Under the pieces are notes generated by a model. It was not told the DNA's origin. It searched no databases and was given only the letters and a program-made list of their open reading frames with translations. Source: Bacteroidales bacterium (GTDB taxonomy: Bacteria > Bacteroidota > Bacteroidia > Bacteroidales > Bacteroidaceae). Taken from it: 51,783 bases of DNA. Location: contig SUXS01000020.1 in NCBI GenBank assembly GCA_015060865.1, positions 1 to 51,783 on the forward strand. The letters are read 5' to 3'. Below are positions 1 to 7,491 of the stretch, piece by piece (within the stretch, counting starts at the first letter, position 1; each line of letters starts with the position of its first letter). The position numbers were made by a program, and so were the translations under genes.

Positions 1-414
1 GTTTGTTAATCATCGTCTTGTTTGTTTTGAAGTCTTATTCCTTTATCTTCTCTCGCCCCTAATGTGGGCTTTCGGCTACAAAAATAAGCATCAATTCTGA
101 AAAGATTCTGAAAAAAAGGAAAAAATGGAAAAAATATCGGTTCGTGTAACATTTTTTTAAAAAGACTCCTGACCTCGATCGAATATACCGTAAACAAGCC
201 GGTCGGTGGGGACGTCTTTGCGGCTGTAATGCACGTTCATGCTAACGAGCCTTAGGGTCTGCGACCCGTAAATATACCCGACAAGAAAATCAGTACCAAC
301 CGGCAAGCGAAACGGTTGTAACCGTCGGGAAAATCAGTTGGAACCGATGGAAAAATCAGTTGAAACTGATTTTTCCAGTGAAGAGTGAAGAGGTGCCGTA
401 TACTCCTTAAGGCG
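1..414. other. Intergenic stretch downstream of pstB, no gene supported
   Basis: No convincing gene is seen. The one minus-strand frame of note (positions 6-197) is AT-rich and low in complexity, with no recognisable domain. Between 285 and 377 the string AAATCAGT recurs three times, and the last copy forms the perfect hairpin listed separately. Confidence 0.6.
348..377 (-). terminator. Perfect 14-bp hairpin after pstB, probable end of the pst operon
   Basis: TGGAAAAATCAGTT (348-361) is followed by two bases and its exact reverse complement (364-377). It lies about 40 bases past the pstB stop codon and carries a T-run in its descending arm on the transcribed strand. That fits an intrinsic terminator, although the short loop is unusual. 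Confidence 0.55.
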
Positions 415-1182
415 TCAGCCCATCTTGCCCGTGAGGTAGGCGCGGGTGCGCTCGTCGGTGGGGTTAGAGAACATGGTGGCGGTGTCGCCATACTCGACTA
501 GTTCGCCCAGATACATGAACATCGACTTGGAGGAGATGCGCCGTGCCTGTCCCATGTTGTGGGTGACGATGAGGATGGTGACCTCGCGCTGCAGTTCCTG
601 CATCAGCTCCTCGATGTGGGCGGTGGCGATGGGGTCGAGGGCCGAGGTAGGCTCGTCCATGAGCAACACGTCGGGCTTCATGGCCAGGGCGCGGGCGATG
701 CAGAGGCGCTGCTGCTGTCCGCCCGAGAGGAAGGTGCCCTTCTTGTTGAGCACGTCCTTCACCTCGTCCCACAGGGCTACGCTGCGCAGGCAGCGCTCCA
801 CGGTGGCGTCTTTCTCGGCCTTGGCCAGGCGTATGCCGTTGAGCGTGTAGCCCGAGAGTACATTGTCGTAGATACTCATCGTGGGGAACGGGGCAGGGCG
901 CTGAAATACCATGCCTATGCGGCGGCGCACGTCGATGGGCTCCATCGAGAGGATATTCTCTCCGTTGAGCAGGATCTCGCCATCGACACGTATGTTGGGA
1001 TAGAGCTCATGCATCAGGTTGGCGGCACGCAGCAGGGTGCTCTTGCCACAGCCCGAGGGCCCCATGATGGCGGTGATGGTGTTGCGCTCGATGGCTGCCG
1101 ACACGTACTTCACGGCCATCGTCTGCTTGGTATAGGATACGCAAGTGTTTTTAAACTCGAGGATAGGGGTTATTGGTTCCAT
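415..1182 (-). CDS. pstB: Phosphate ABC transporter ATP-binding protein PstB
   Basis: This is the cytoplasmic ATPase that powers high-affinity phosphate uptake through the PstC-PstA channel. The 255-residue product has every ABC ATPase motif: Walker A GPSGCGKST (41-49), Q-loop around 94, signature LSGGQQQR (152-159), Walker B VLLMDEP (172-178) and the switch histidine in VTHN (206-209). The length is normal for PstB. The ATG at 1182 lies 13 bases inside the end of pstA, so translation is probably coupled. It is the last gene of the porin-pstS-pstC-pstA-pstB operon. No phoU follows it, although phoU often ends such operons. Confidence 0.96.
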   Translation of the reverse strand: MEPITPILEFKNTCVSYTKQTMAVKYVSAAIERNTITAIMGPSGCGKSTLLRAANLMHELYPNIRVDGEILLNGENILSMEPIDVRRRIGMVFQRPAPFPTMSIYDNVLSGYTLNGIRLAKAEKDATVERCLRSVALWDEVKDVLNKKGTFLSGGQQQRLCIARALAMKPDVLLMDEPTSALDPIATAHIEELMQELQREVTILIVTHNMGQARRISSKSMFMYLGELVEYGDTATMFSNPTDERTRAYLTGKMG

Positions 1183-2033
1183 TTCTTTGCAAGATACTTT
1201 GATAACAGGTTAAGTGACAATACGAATAGCAGGAGGAAGAGCGAGGCTCCCCAGATGAGTTCCTGCAGGTTGGGGTCGTTGAAGAACTCCCAGATGAGCA
1301 GCGGCACGGCCGAGATGGGCTTGTCTATCGACCAGCGGATGAACGAGCAGCCGAGGGCGGTGAACATGAGCGGGGCAGTCTCGCCGATGACGCGTGAGAT
1401 GGCGAGTAACACACCGGTGAAGATGCCTCCGAAAGCTGCAGGGAGCTGCACGCGGAGCATTACGCGGGCACTGTTGCCACCGAGGGCAAGGCCAGCCTCC
1501 TTGAGCGAGGCGGGGAGTATCTTGAGGGTCTCCTCGGTGGAGCGGATGATGAGCGGCAGCATCATGATGCATAGCGCCACGCTGCCGGCGATGGCCGAGT
1601 AGCCCTTCATGGGCACTACTACCCAGATGTAGGTGATGATGCCGATGATGACCGATGGCGTGCCCTGCAGCAGGTCGGTAAGGTAGCTCACTGTCTGCGC
1701 AAAGCGGCGTTTGCTGTTCTCGGCCAAGTAGGCACCGCAGAGGATGCCCACGGGCACAGCCACCACGACAGCCATGCCGAGCATGATCATGGTGCCGATG
1801 ATGCCGTTGGCGATGCCGCCAGGGATGGGCTCTCCGGCCTCGATGGCTTTCATTGCCTTATAGGCTGTGGGCGTTGGCTCGGTGAAGAACGACCACGACA
1901 ACTGGTCGTAGCCACGCAGCAGCACCTCGCCAAGGATGGCGATGAGGGGTACGGCTGTGAGCGCGGCAAAGAAGCATACGCCCCACAGCAGGGCTTTGTC
2001 TTTTATTAAGCGATGTTTTGTTCTTACTTTCAT
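1170..2033 (-). CDS. pstA: Phosphate ABC transporter permease PstA
   Basis: Inner-membrane permease subunit that pairs with PstC to form the phosphate channel. The product (about 287 residues) has the expected six hydrophobic segments. A cytoplasmic EAA-type loop (EAGLALGGNSARVMLRVQLP, about two-thirds along) docks to the ATPase. A TTG lies two codons further upstream, but I chose the ATG at 2033, which gives MKVRTKHR and a short basic cytoplasmic start. It overlaps pstB by 13 bases and is separated from pstC by a 284-base gap holding a long inverted repeat. It is probably co-transcribed with pstC and induced by phosphate limitation; this is inferred from the family and the context. Confidence 0.94.
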   Translation of the reverse strand: MKVRTKHRLIKDKALLWGVCFFAALTAVPLIAILGEVLLRGYDQLSWSFFTEPTPTAYKAMKAIEAGEPIPGGIANGIIGTMIMLGMAVVVAVPVGILCGAYLAENSKRRFAQTVSYLTDLLQGTPSVIIGIITYIWVVVPMKGYSAIAGSVALCIMMLPLIIRSTEETLKILPASLKEAGLALGGNSARVMLRVQLPAAFGGIFTGVLLAISRVIGETAPLMFTALGCSFIRWSIDKPISAVPLLIWEFFNDPNLQELIWGASLFLLLFVLSLNLLSKYLAKKWNQ

Positions 2034-2086
2034 AAGCAATTTTTTTGAGGGGGAGTTATAAGGAGTTTCTTCTAATTAGGAGTTTT

Positions 2087-2250
2087 ACCCCCTCCGCTCC
2101 ATTACGCTCTGCTTCATTCCGCTCGTCCCCCTTAAAGGGCGACAGTTCTTTTTTTGATTACTATCTTCGCACGTATTGACTATCTGAAAGCACTGTCCCT
2201 CTTTAAGGGGGACGAGCGTAGAGAGCGAAGCGACGGAGCGGAGGGGGTAA
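2087..2250. repeat. Long inverted repeat element between pstC and pstA (copy A)
   Basis: Two arms of about 60 bases face each other. Both start with ACCCCCTCCGCTCC at the outer edge and contain CGCTCGTCCCCCTTAAAG near the loop. The element lies in the transcribed gap of the operon, so it would fold into a large RNA stem. A second copy sits between pstS and pstC. Confidence 0.85.
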
Positions 2251-2317
2251 CCGTTATTCATAGTCGAAACAATTGGCCTTTATCTCCTTTTTACTCCCTT
2301 TATCTCCATTAAAACAT

Positions 2318-3175
2318 TTAAGCTATTCTTGCGCGTTTAATCATTACCTTACCTATCAGATTGATTATTGCCGTGATGAGAAACAACACCAGTCCAATGG
2401 CAATGAGCGATGAGAGGCGCAGCCCGTCGGCCTCGCCAAACTGGTTGGCAATGATAGATGCCATCGAGTTGCCCGTAGAGGTGATAGACTCGGGGATGTT
2501 GTTGGTGTTGCCAATGAGCATTGTCACGGTCATCGTCTCGCCCAAGGCACGGCCTATGGCCAGGATGTATGAGGAGAAGATACCCGACCCTGCCACGGGG
2601 AATACTACCCGACGTATCACCTCGGCACGCGTAGCTCCCAGGCTATAGGCACCCTCCTTCAGGTCGTTCGGCACCATCTTGATAAACTCGGCGCTGAGCG
2701 AGGCTGCGTAGGGGATAATCATGATGGCCAGCACGAGCGATGCCGTGAGTATGCCCGAGCCTTGCGGAGAGATGTTGAGCGCCATGATCAGTGGACGCAG
2801 TGTATAGAATCCCCACAGGCCATAAATGATGCTGGGAATACCGGCCAGCAGGTCGGTGACTGTGGCGAGCACGGAGGCCACCTTGGTGCCCTTGAAATAC
2901 TCACCCACAAACAGCGCCACGGGGAGCGAGAAGGGGATGCAGAACAGGAGTGCCAGCGCGGTGGTCATCAGTGTGCCCGTGATGAAGGGCAGTGCACCGT
3001 ACTGCTCGGCCCCTTCGGTGTAGCTCCACTCCGAGGAGGTGAGGAACTTCAGGAACCCGAAATGCTCGAAAGCTGCGTATGCATCGGTGACGAGGGCATA
3101 CACTACGCCACCACATACGATGGGCACCGCCAGTGCGGCGGCAGTTAGCAGGAATCTGTAGAGTTTATCGTTCAT
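2318..3175 (-). CDS. pstC: Phosphate ABC transporter permease PstC
   Basis: Inner-membrane permease subunit and partner of PstA in phosphate import. The 285-residue product has about six membrane segments. Its EAA loop (EGAYSLGATRAEVIRRVVFP, residues 176-195) contacts PstB, and the GRALGETMTV stretch after it is typical of PstC. The start is ATG at 3175 (MNDKLYRF), placed just before the first hydrophobic segment. The flanking gaps on both sides carry copies of the same long inverted repeat. Those hairpins could make transcript levels fall stepwise from pstS to pstA. Confidence 0.95.
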   Translation of the reverse strand: MNDKLYRFLLTAAALAVPIVCGGVVYALVTDAYAAFEHFGFLKFLTSSEWSYTEGAEQYGALPFITGTLMTTALALLFCIPFSLPVALFVGEYFKGTKVASVLATVTDLLAGIPSIIYGLWGFYTLRPLIMALNISPQGSGILTASLVLAIMIIPYAASLSAEFIKMVPNDLKEGAYSLGATRAEVIRRVVFPVAGSGIFSSYILAIGRALGETMTVTMLIGNTNNIPESITSTGNSMASIIANQFGEADGLRLSSLIAIGLVLFLITAIINLIGKVMIKRARIA

Positions 3176-3190
3176 AGGAGCTATGTCTTT

Positions 3191-3358
3191 GTTACCCCCT
3201 CCGCTCCATTACGCCCTGCTTCATTTCGCTCGTCCCCCTTAAAGGGCGACAGTTCTTTTTAGTTAGCTTGTTCGTGATGTAACTATTCAAGAAGCACTGT
3301 CGCCCTTTAAGGGGAACGAGTGTAGCGTAGTGAACACGAAGCGAAACGGAGGGGGTAA
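3191..3358. repeat. Long inverted repeat element between pstS and pstC (copy B)
   Basis: The left arm begins GTTACCCCCTCCGCTCC and carries CTCGTCCCCCTTAAAGGG; the right arm is its diverged reverse complement ending GGAGGGGGTAAT. The left arm is almost identical to that of copy A (2087-2250), while the right arms differ more. It fills nearly the whole pstS-pstC gap. Confidence 0.85.
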
Positions 3359-3369
3359 TAACTTCATCT

Positions 3370-4431
3370 TTAATTAAGGATTTCCACCCCATCATAAGTC
3401 ACCGCCTTCAGATTGGCCATGCTCAGCTCCTTCGCCTTAGCAGGCAGTGGTGCATAGTGCACCTCTGAGGTAATATGCTGCGCCTCGTCGGAGAGGATAT
3501 ACTTCAGCAGGTCGAGCGTGGCCATGGCCTGTGCCTTGCTGCGGTCGGCATAGTGCTGCTCCTTGTAGATAATCATCCAGGTGAAGGTAGAGATAGGATA
3601 GGCCCCAGCAGCGTCGGCATTGGTGATGGAGCAGCGTGTGTCTGCAGGGATGGTGCCCGATGCTGCTGCAGAGATGCTTGCTGCGGTGGGCTCTACGAGT
3701 TCGCCACGCTGATTCTGCAATGTAGCGTAGGGGATCTTCTGCGCGAAGGCATACTCCGAGCCCACGTAGCCGATGGCGTTCTTCGTCTGCTTCACCACGC
3801 CAGCCACGCCGGGGTTACCCTTGGCAGCTTGTCCCACGGGGAAGTTCACCGACTTGCCGGCACCGAACTTCTCCTTCCACATCGGGCTCACCTTGGTCAG
3901 ATAGTCGGTAAACACGAAGGTGGTACCCGAGCCGTCGGAGCGGAACACGGGGATGATAGCCTCGGCAGGGAGGGTTACGCCCGGGTTGAGCGCTGCGATG
4001 CGCTCATCGTTCCACATCTTCACCTCTCCGGCAAAGATGTCGGCGATGAGTTCGCCCGAGAGGTTCAGGCTGTTTACCCCATCAAGGTTATAGGCCAGCA
4101 CTACGGCTCCCATGCAAGTGGGCACGTGTATCACGGCATCCATCTCGGCCATCTCCTTGTCGGTGAGGAAGGCATCGCTACCGGCAAAGTCCACAATCTT
4201 GTCGCGCAGGTTGCGCACGCCACCGCCCGAGCCTATACCGCCATAGGCCACTACGTCGCCGTTCACTTCGGCAAAATGCTCGAACACCACATTGTAGAAG
4301 GGCAAGGGGAAGGTAGCACCTGCGCCCGAGAGTTCCTGTGCCTTGCGGCCACCATCTTTGCTCGCACCACCGCACGATACCATGGCAAGAGCAAGAACTA
4401 AAGTCATTACGGTTGAAAAAATCTTTTTCAT
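3370..4431 (-). CDS. pstS: Phosphate-binding lipoprotein PstS
   Basis: Periplasmic phosphate receptor that delivers phosphate to PstC-PstA. The 353-residue product starts with a lipoprotein signal peptide (lipobox ending at Cys20, MVSC). Mature PstS hallmarks follow: LSGAGATFPLP (34-44), the GGIGSGGG turn, the SDAFL segment, and FRSDGSGTTFVF with the phosphate-contacting Ser/Gly cluster. It lies 64 bases after the porin gene in the same direction, so both are probably on one phosphate-regulated transcript. A fragment of the pst inverted-repeat element (TACCCCCCTCCGC) sits at the porin stop codon. Confidence 0.96.
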   Translation of the reverse strand: MKKIFSTVMTLVLALAMVSCGGASKDGGRKAQELSGAGATFPLPFYNVVFEHFAEVNGDVVAYGGIGSGGGVRNLRDKIVDFAGSDAFLTDKEMAEMDAVIHVPTCMGAVVLAYNLDGVNSLNLSGELIADIFAGEVKMWNDERIAALNPGVTLPAEAIIPVFRSDGSGTTFVFTDYLTKVSPMWKEKFGAGKSVNFPVGQAAKGNPGVAGVVKQTKNAIGYVGSEYAFAQKIPYATLQNQRGELVEPTAASISAAASGTIPADTRCSITNADAAGAYPISTFTWMIIYKEQHYADRSKAQAMATLDLLKYILSDEAQHITSEVHYAPLPAKAKELSMANLKAVTYDGVEILN

Positions 4432-4495
4432 AATTGATGTGTTTGATTCTAATTTAACAATTCTTTTTTAGAAAGGGTTTTATACCCCCCTCCGC

Positions 4496-5452
4496 TTACA
4501 GTCCAAAGTAGCAACTCACATACCCCGCATACGTATCCTTGCCGCTGGCGCGGTCGAGCTGCATACGCACGTTGGGAGCAATCTTGATATACTTGCCCAC
4601 CTTGAACTGAGCACCCACGATGGCAGCTGCACTGGTAGCGGTGTTGCCCGCAAACAGATCATCCCAGCGGGCATACACGGCAGCCTCGTCCGAGATATTT
4701 CCCGTAGTATACACCGAGTAACCGCTCTGCTCGCTGCCCGCCTTGTTCATATAGTTATACTCGGCACCCACGGAAAAGGCCTTCGCCTTGTAGCCTACGA
4801 AGGCGGCCGCGTTCCATTGGTCGGCATCAGCAGCGGAAGCGTCATCGTTCAGTCCACCATAGAGGCGCACCTGAAGTCCCTCGACAGGAGTCAGCGTAGC
4901 ACCCACGCCATAGCAGAGCCCTTTGCTCATCTGCACCTTCTTGTAACCCTCGCCGTTGACGATGATAGCGTCGGCCGAGAACCAGTCGGCAGCCTTGTAC
5001 GCGGCCGAGATACCGAGGTCGGCACTGCTGCCAAACTTGTAGAGGTCCTGGAACGACTTCATCACGTAGCGGTAGCCCCAGAACTTCTCCTGGAAGTTAA
5101 ACTGCGTGGTCGAGATAAGACCACCGTTCAAGGTCCATCGTCCCTGCTTCCACTGCACCAAGGCATTCTTTATGTAGGCCAGGCGCTGGTAGTCCGACAC
5201 GGCACCCGACTGCCCTATGTCCATCACGCCCTTCACCGTCAAGCCACCATCGAGCTTGTACTCATAGCCTAGGTAAGCACGCTCCAGCTCGAAGCCCAGG
5301 CTCTCGGCATCCTTGCCGAAGTCCGCATTGAAGTTGCTGAACACCTGCACGATGGCCTTACCCTTCGGCTCGGCATCCTTTGTCTCCTGTGCCTGTGCAT
5401 TCATCCCTAAGCAAACGGCCATGCCAGCCACAATAAATCCAATCTTTCTCAT
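4496..5452 (-). CDS. Outer-membrane porin of the phosphate operon
   Basis: The 318-residue product has a clear signal peptide (cleavage near AQAQ, about residue 22) and alternating beta-strand sequence ending in the aromatic-rich YVSCYFGL expected of an outer-membrane barrel. It resembles the porin family often found beside pst genes in Bacteroidetes, probably a channel for phosphate entry; substrate selectivity cannot be read from the sequence. It is the first gene of the operon. The ATG at 5452 follows a purine-rich leader, and a TACCTTCG promoter-like box lies 77-84 bases upstream. A generic porin is the main alternative. Confidence 0.82.
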   Translation of the reverse strand: MRKIGFIVAGMAVCLGMNAQAQETKDAEPKGKAIVQVFSNFNADFGKDAESLGFELERAYLGYEYKLDGGLTVKGVMDIGQSGAVSDYQRLAYIKNALVQWKQGRWTLNGGLISTTQFNFQEKFWGYRYVMKSFQDLYKFGSSADLGISAAYKAADWFSADAIIVNGEGYKKVQMSKGLCYGVGATLTPVEGLQVRLYGGLNDDASAADADQWNAAAFVGYKAKAFSVGAEYNYMNKAGSEQSGYSVYTTGNISDEAAVYARWDDLFAGNTATSAAAIVGAQFKVGKYIKIAPNVRMQLDRASGKDTYAGYVSCYFGL

Positions 5453-5528
5453 AATTTCTTTTTTTTGTTTTTTACTAAATACTTTTTCTCTATCTGATCA
5501 GATTACGTTGTCTTTCTTTTTGACGCTG

Positions 5529-5536
5529 CGAAGGTA
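5529..5536 (-). promoter_or_regulatory. Promoter-like -7 box for the porin-pst operon
   Basis: On the minus strand the sequence reads TACCTTCGCAG, one base from the Bacteroidetes -7 consensus TAnnTTTG. No good TTTG is seen 19 bases further upstream, so an activator may be needed. The divergent regulator gene has a very similar box (TATCTTCGCAG). Confidence 0.45.
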
Positions 5537-5653
5537 CTGCCCAAATGTTTCATAAATATTTCAATCCCGTTAAGAAGTTGTTTTCATTTCGTTTCGCCTT
5601 TTTAGCTGAGGTGTCGGTATTTGTGCTTAATTCACTGGTACATAGCGGCGTAC

Positions 5654-5685
5654 CCACCGACACCCCCGTTGCGGGGTGTCGGTGG
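5654..5685. repeat. 13-bp GC-rich hairpin in the pst upstream region
   Basis: CCACCGACACCCC (5654-5666) and GGGGTGTCGGTGG (5673-5685) are exact reverse complements with a six-base loop. No long T-run follows on either side, so a terminator role is uncertain. Confidence 0.6.
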
Positions 5686-5730
5686 AAGATGCCATTTCAC
5701 TTTCTTCAGTTTGACAAAAAAATTAGGGGA

Positions 5731-5921
5731 TAATATAGCAGTTGTCCTGTCTGTAGTTACCCCCCCCCGTTCCGTTTCACTTCGTTGCACTGCCCCTTCG
5801 GGGACTCCTCGGGGAAGCTAAAGCTTCCTTCGTCTTCCTTCGTCGCAACCGACGCTAACACTCCGCGTCGGCGTCCCCTTAAAGAGGGAGAGTTCTTTAA
5901 GCAATAATATAGGAGTTGTCC
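5731..5921. repeat. Single-armed relative of the pst inverted repeat, flanked by 17-bp direct repeats
   Basis: From about 5757 the sequence starts GTTACCCCCCCCGTTCCG and ends near CGTCCCCTTAAAGAGGGAG, matching one arm of copies A and B, with extra small palindromes in the middle and no second arm. Near-identical 17-base direct repeats (TAATATAGnAGTTGTCC, 5731-5747 and 5905-5921) bracket it. Confidence 0.65.
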
Positions 5922-5947
5922 ATTGAAACAAATACTTACAGCGATGG

Positions 5948-6063
5948 TGTCATTCTGAGCCACGCGAAACAACCTTTAGGTCGCCGGCCGTAAGGGAAAG
6001 GCAATCTCGCAGTGTCTCTCGCGGAGTCCCAGCGCGGGATGCTTCACGATGTTCAGCATGACA
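5948..6063. repeat. REP-like interspersed repeat with imperfect terminal inverted repeats
   Basis: The ends TGTCATTCTGAGC (5948-5960) and GTTCAGCATGACA (6051-6063) are inverted with 11 of 13 matches, around a GC-rich middle. From memory, sequences of this type (CATTCTGAGC ... TCAGCATGAC) recur in many Bacteroidetes genomes. Confidence 0.55.
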
Positions 6064-6089
6064 AACTGTGTTTTTGAACAACATCTATA

Positions 6090-6176
6090 TTATTGTCAAA
6101 ATTATCATAGGCTTGTCAAAAATTATCACCGAAGCGACAAAAAATTTTCACAGGCATGATAATTTTTTTTCACACC
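6090..6176. repeat. Tandem 22-bp repeat array, first locus (4 units of 22, 23, 20 and 22 bp)
   Basis: Successive units begin near TTGTCAAAATTATCA and end CATAGG, CCGAAG, CACAGG and CACACC. The last unit (6155-6176, CATGATAATTTTTTTTCACA) differs by only a few bases from units of the array at 45699-45786. Each unit is partly self-complementary and T-rich. Confidence 0.7.
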
Positions 6177-6465
6177 TATGAAAAAACAATTTGGGCAGTT
6201 CCAAACTCCAGTTTTTAAGGCTCCAAACTGCAGTTTTTATAAAGAAAAACTCCAGTTTGCAAGGCTCCACTTCCTCTTCTGGTTTAGGAAGCAAAGATAC
6301 TAATTTCGGATGAGACTCGTATTTGCGCAGCCAATAATCCAATATGTTGGGACTTCTTAATTTGTGCTTAGAGGCACAGCCACGTTTGGTGAGACCTTAA
6401 TTGAAGTAATCACGAAGGATGAACAAACATTCCTCTTCACTGTAATGTTGATACCGTTTTCTCAT
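6148..6465 (-). pseudogene. Degraded IS transposase N-terminal (OrfA-like helix-turn-helix) remnant
   Basis: Reading from an ATG at 6465 gives MRKRYQHYSEEECLFILRDY, then an in-frame TAA, then GLTKRGCASKHKL and LDYWLRKYESHPKLVSLL in the same frame. This resembles the helix-turn-helix start of IS3-type transposase OrfA proteins in Bacteroidetes. The rest of the transposase is absent, and the tail runs into short repeats (AAACTGCAGTTT palindromes, 6185-6270) and the 22-bp array. The IS family is my recollection, not a search result. Confidence 0.5.
6185..6270. repeat. Short repeats around CCAAACTgCAGTTTTT
   Basis: Three related segments of 20-24 bases (CCAAACTCCAGTTTTTAAGG, CCAAACTGCAGTTTTTAT, AAAAACTCCAGTTTGCAAGG) occur in a row, one carrying the perfect palindrome AAACTGCAGTTT. 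They overlap the tail of the transposase remnant. Confidence 0.5.
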
Positions 6466-6768
6466 ACTGTTTACACATTTTTAATGGTTATTAAATGTGT
6501 CTACCTATAGCAGTATAAGACAATTAGGATTTTTCAGAAAGTAAGCGAAACGTGAGTTGTTGAGTTAATAAGTTTTTGAGTTGGGCAAGTCTATACTTCC
6601 GATTTCTGTGCCGTGTAAGCAATCCGCAGGATTTGCTTTACAATTTGCTATGAATTTTCTGTACAGGATTTCCTTGTGTTTCGCTCCATAAGGTCGTTTG
6701 GAGACGGAAGATTTGTTACATTTTCGTTAAATTTCATCGAGCGTGGCCGCAGAATCGAGATTTCTCCC

Positions 6769-6776
6769 TATCTTCG
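6769..6776 (+). promoter_or_regulatory. Promoter-like -7 box for the response regulator gene
   Basis: TATCTTCG followed by CAG lies 22 bases before the chosen ATG at 6799. It is one base from TAnnTTTG and almost the same as the box of the divergent porin-pst operon, hinting at shared control. Confidence 0.4.
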
Positions 6777-6798
6777 CAGTGGAAATAAGATGGTATTT

Positions 6799-7491
6799 AT
6801 GGCTGAACGCATACTGATAGTGGATGACGAGGAGACCCTGTGCGAGGTGCTGAAACTCAACCTCGAGAATGAGGGCTACGACGTGGACATAGCCTTCAGT
6901 GCCGAGGAGGCATTGACCTACGAGCTGAAAGGCTATTCGCTGATACTGCTCGACATTATGATGGGAGAGATAAGCGGTATCAAGATGGCAAAGATGCTGA
7001 AGGCCGATGTGGCCACGGCAGATATACCTATCATCTTCTGCACGGCACGCGACTCGGAAGATGATATGGTGATGGGGCTCAACATCGGTGCCGACGACTA
7101 CATCATGAAGCCCTATACCGTGCGCAATGTCATAGCACGGGTCAAGAGCGTGCTGAGGCGCACCGCAGGGCACAAGAGCAGTGCCATAGTGGAAAAACCT
7201 CATGTGCTGAAGGTGGAGGGGCTGTGCCTCGACCTCGAATTCAAGCGCTGCACGGTGGATGGCGAGGAGGTGAAGCTGGCCAAGAAGGAGTTTGAACTAC
7301 TGGCCTATCTCATCAGCCACCGGGGTAAGATATGCTCGCGCGAACAGATACTGAGTCGCGTGTGGAGCGATGAGGTGGTGGTGCTCGACCGCACCATCGA
7401 CGTGAACATCACCCGCCTGCGCTCGAAGATTGGCACATACGGCGCGTATATAGTAACCCGCTCAGGATTCGGATATGGCTTCCGCGAATAG
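6799..7491 (+). CDS. OmpR/PhoB-family response regulator
   Basis: Two-component transcription factor of 230 residues. The receiver domain (1-120) has acidic residues D9-D10, phospho-acceptor D52 (LILLDIMMG), T82 and K104 (YIMKPY). The winged-helix DNA-binding domain (134-230) ends RSGFGYGF, typical of the OmpR/PhoB group. I chose ATG 6799 (MAERILIVDDEE) because the receiver fold starts there and a promoter-like box lies just upstream; ATG 6790 is possible, and the longer frame from 6676 would run through the promoter. It overlaps the kinase gene by 17 bases. Its position divergent from the pst operon suggests a PhoB-like role, but this is not proven by sequence. Confidence 0.92.
   Translation: MAERILIVDDEETLCEVLKLNLENEGYDVDIAFSAEEALTYELKGYSLILLDIMMGEISGIKMAKMLKADVATADIPIIFCTARDSEDDMVMGLNIGADDYIMKPYTVRNVIARVKSVLRRTAGHKSSAIVEKPHVLKVEGLCLDLEFKRCTVDGEEVKLAKKEFELLAYLISHRGKICSREQILSRVWSDEVVVLDRTIDVNITRLRSKIGTYGAYIVTRSGFGYGFRE

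Noticed and set aside
559..1602. Long plus-strand frame of 347 codons over pstB/pstA
   Set aside because: It lies antisense to two clear pst genes, has no domain and has the His/Gly-rich composition of a shadow frame.
3475..4401. Plus-strand frame of 308 codons over pstS
   Set aside because: Antisense to a well-supported PstS; no recognisable protein features.
6676..6798. Longer N-terminus for the response regulator
   Set aside because: The extra 41 residues precede the receiver fold, would begin at a non-ATG codon and overlap the promoter-like box.
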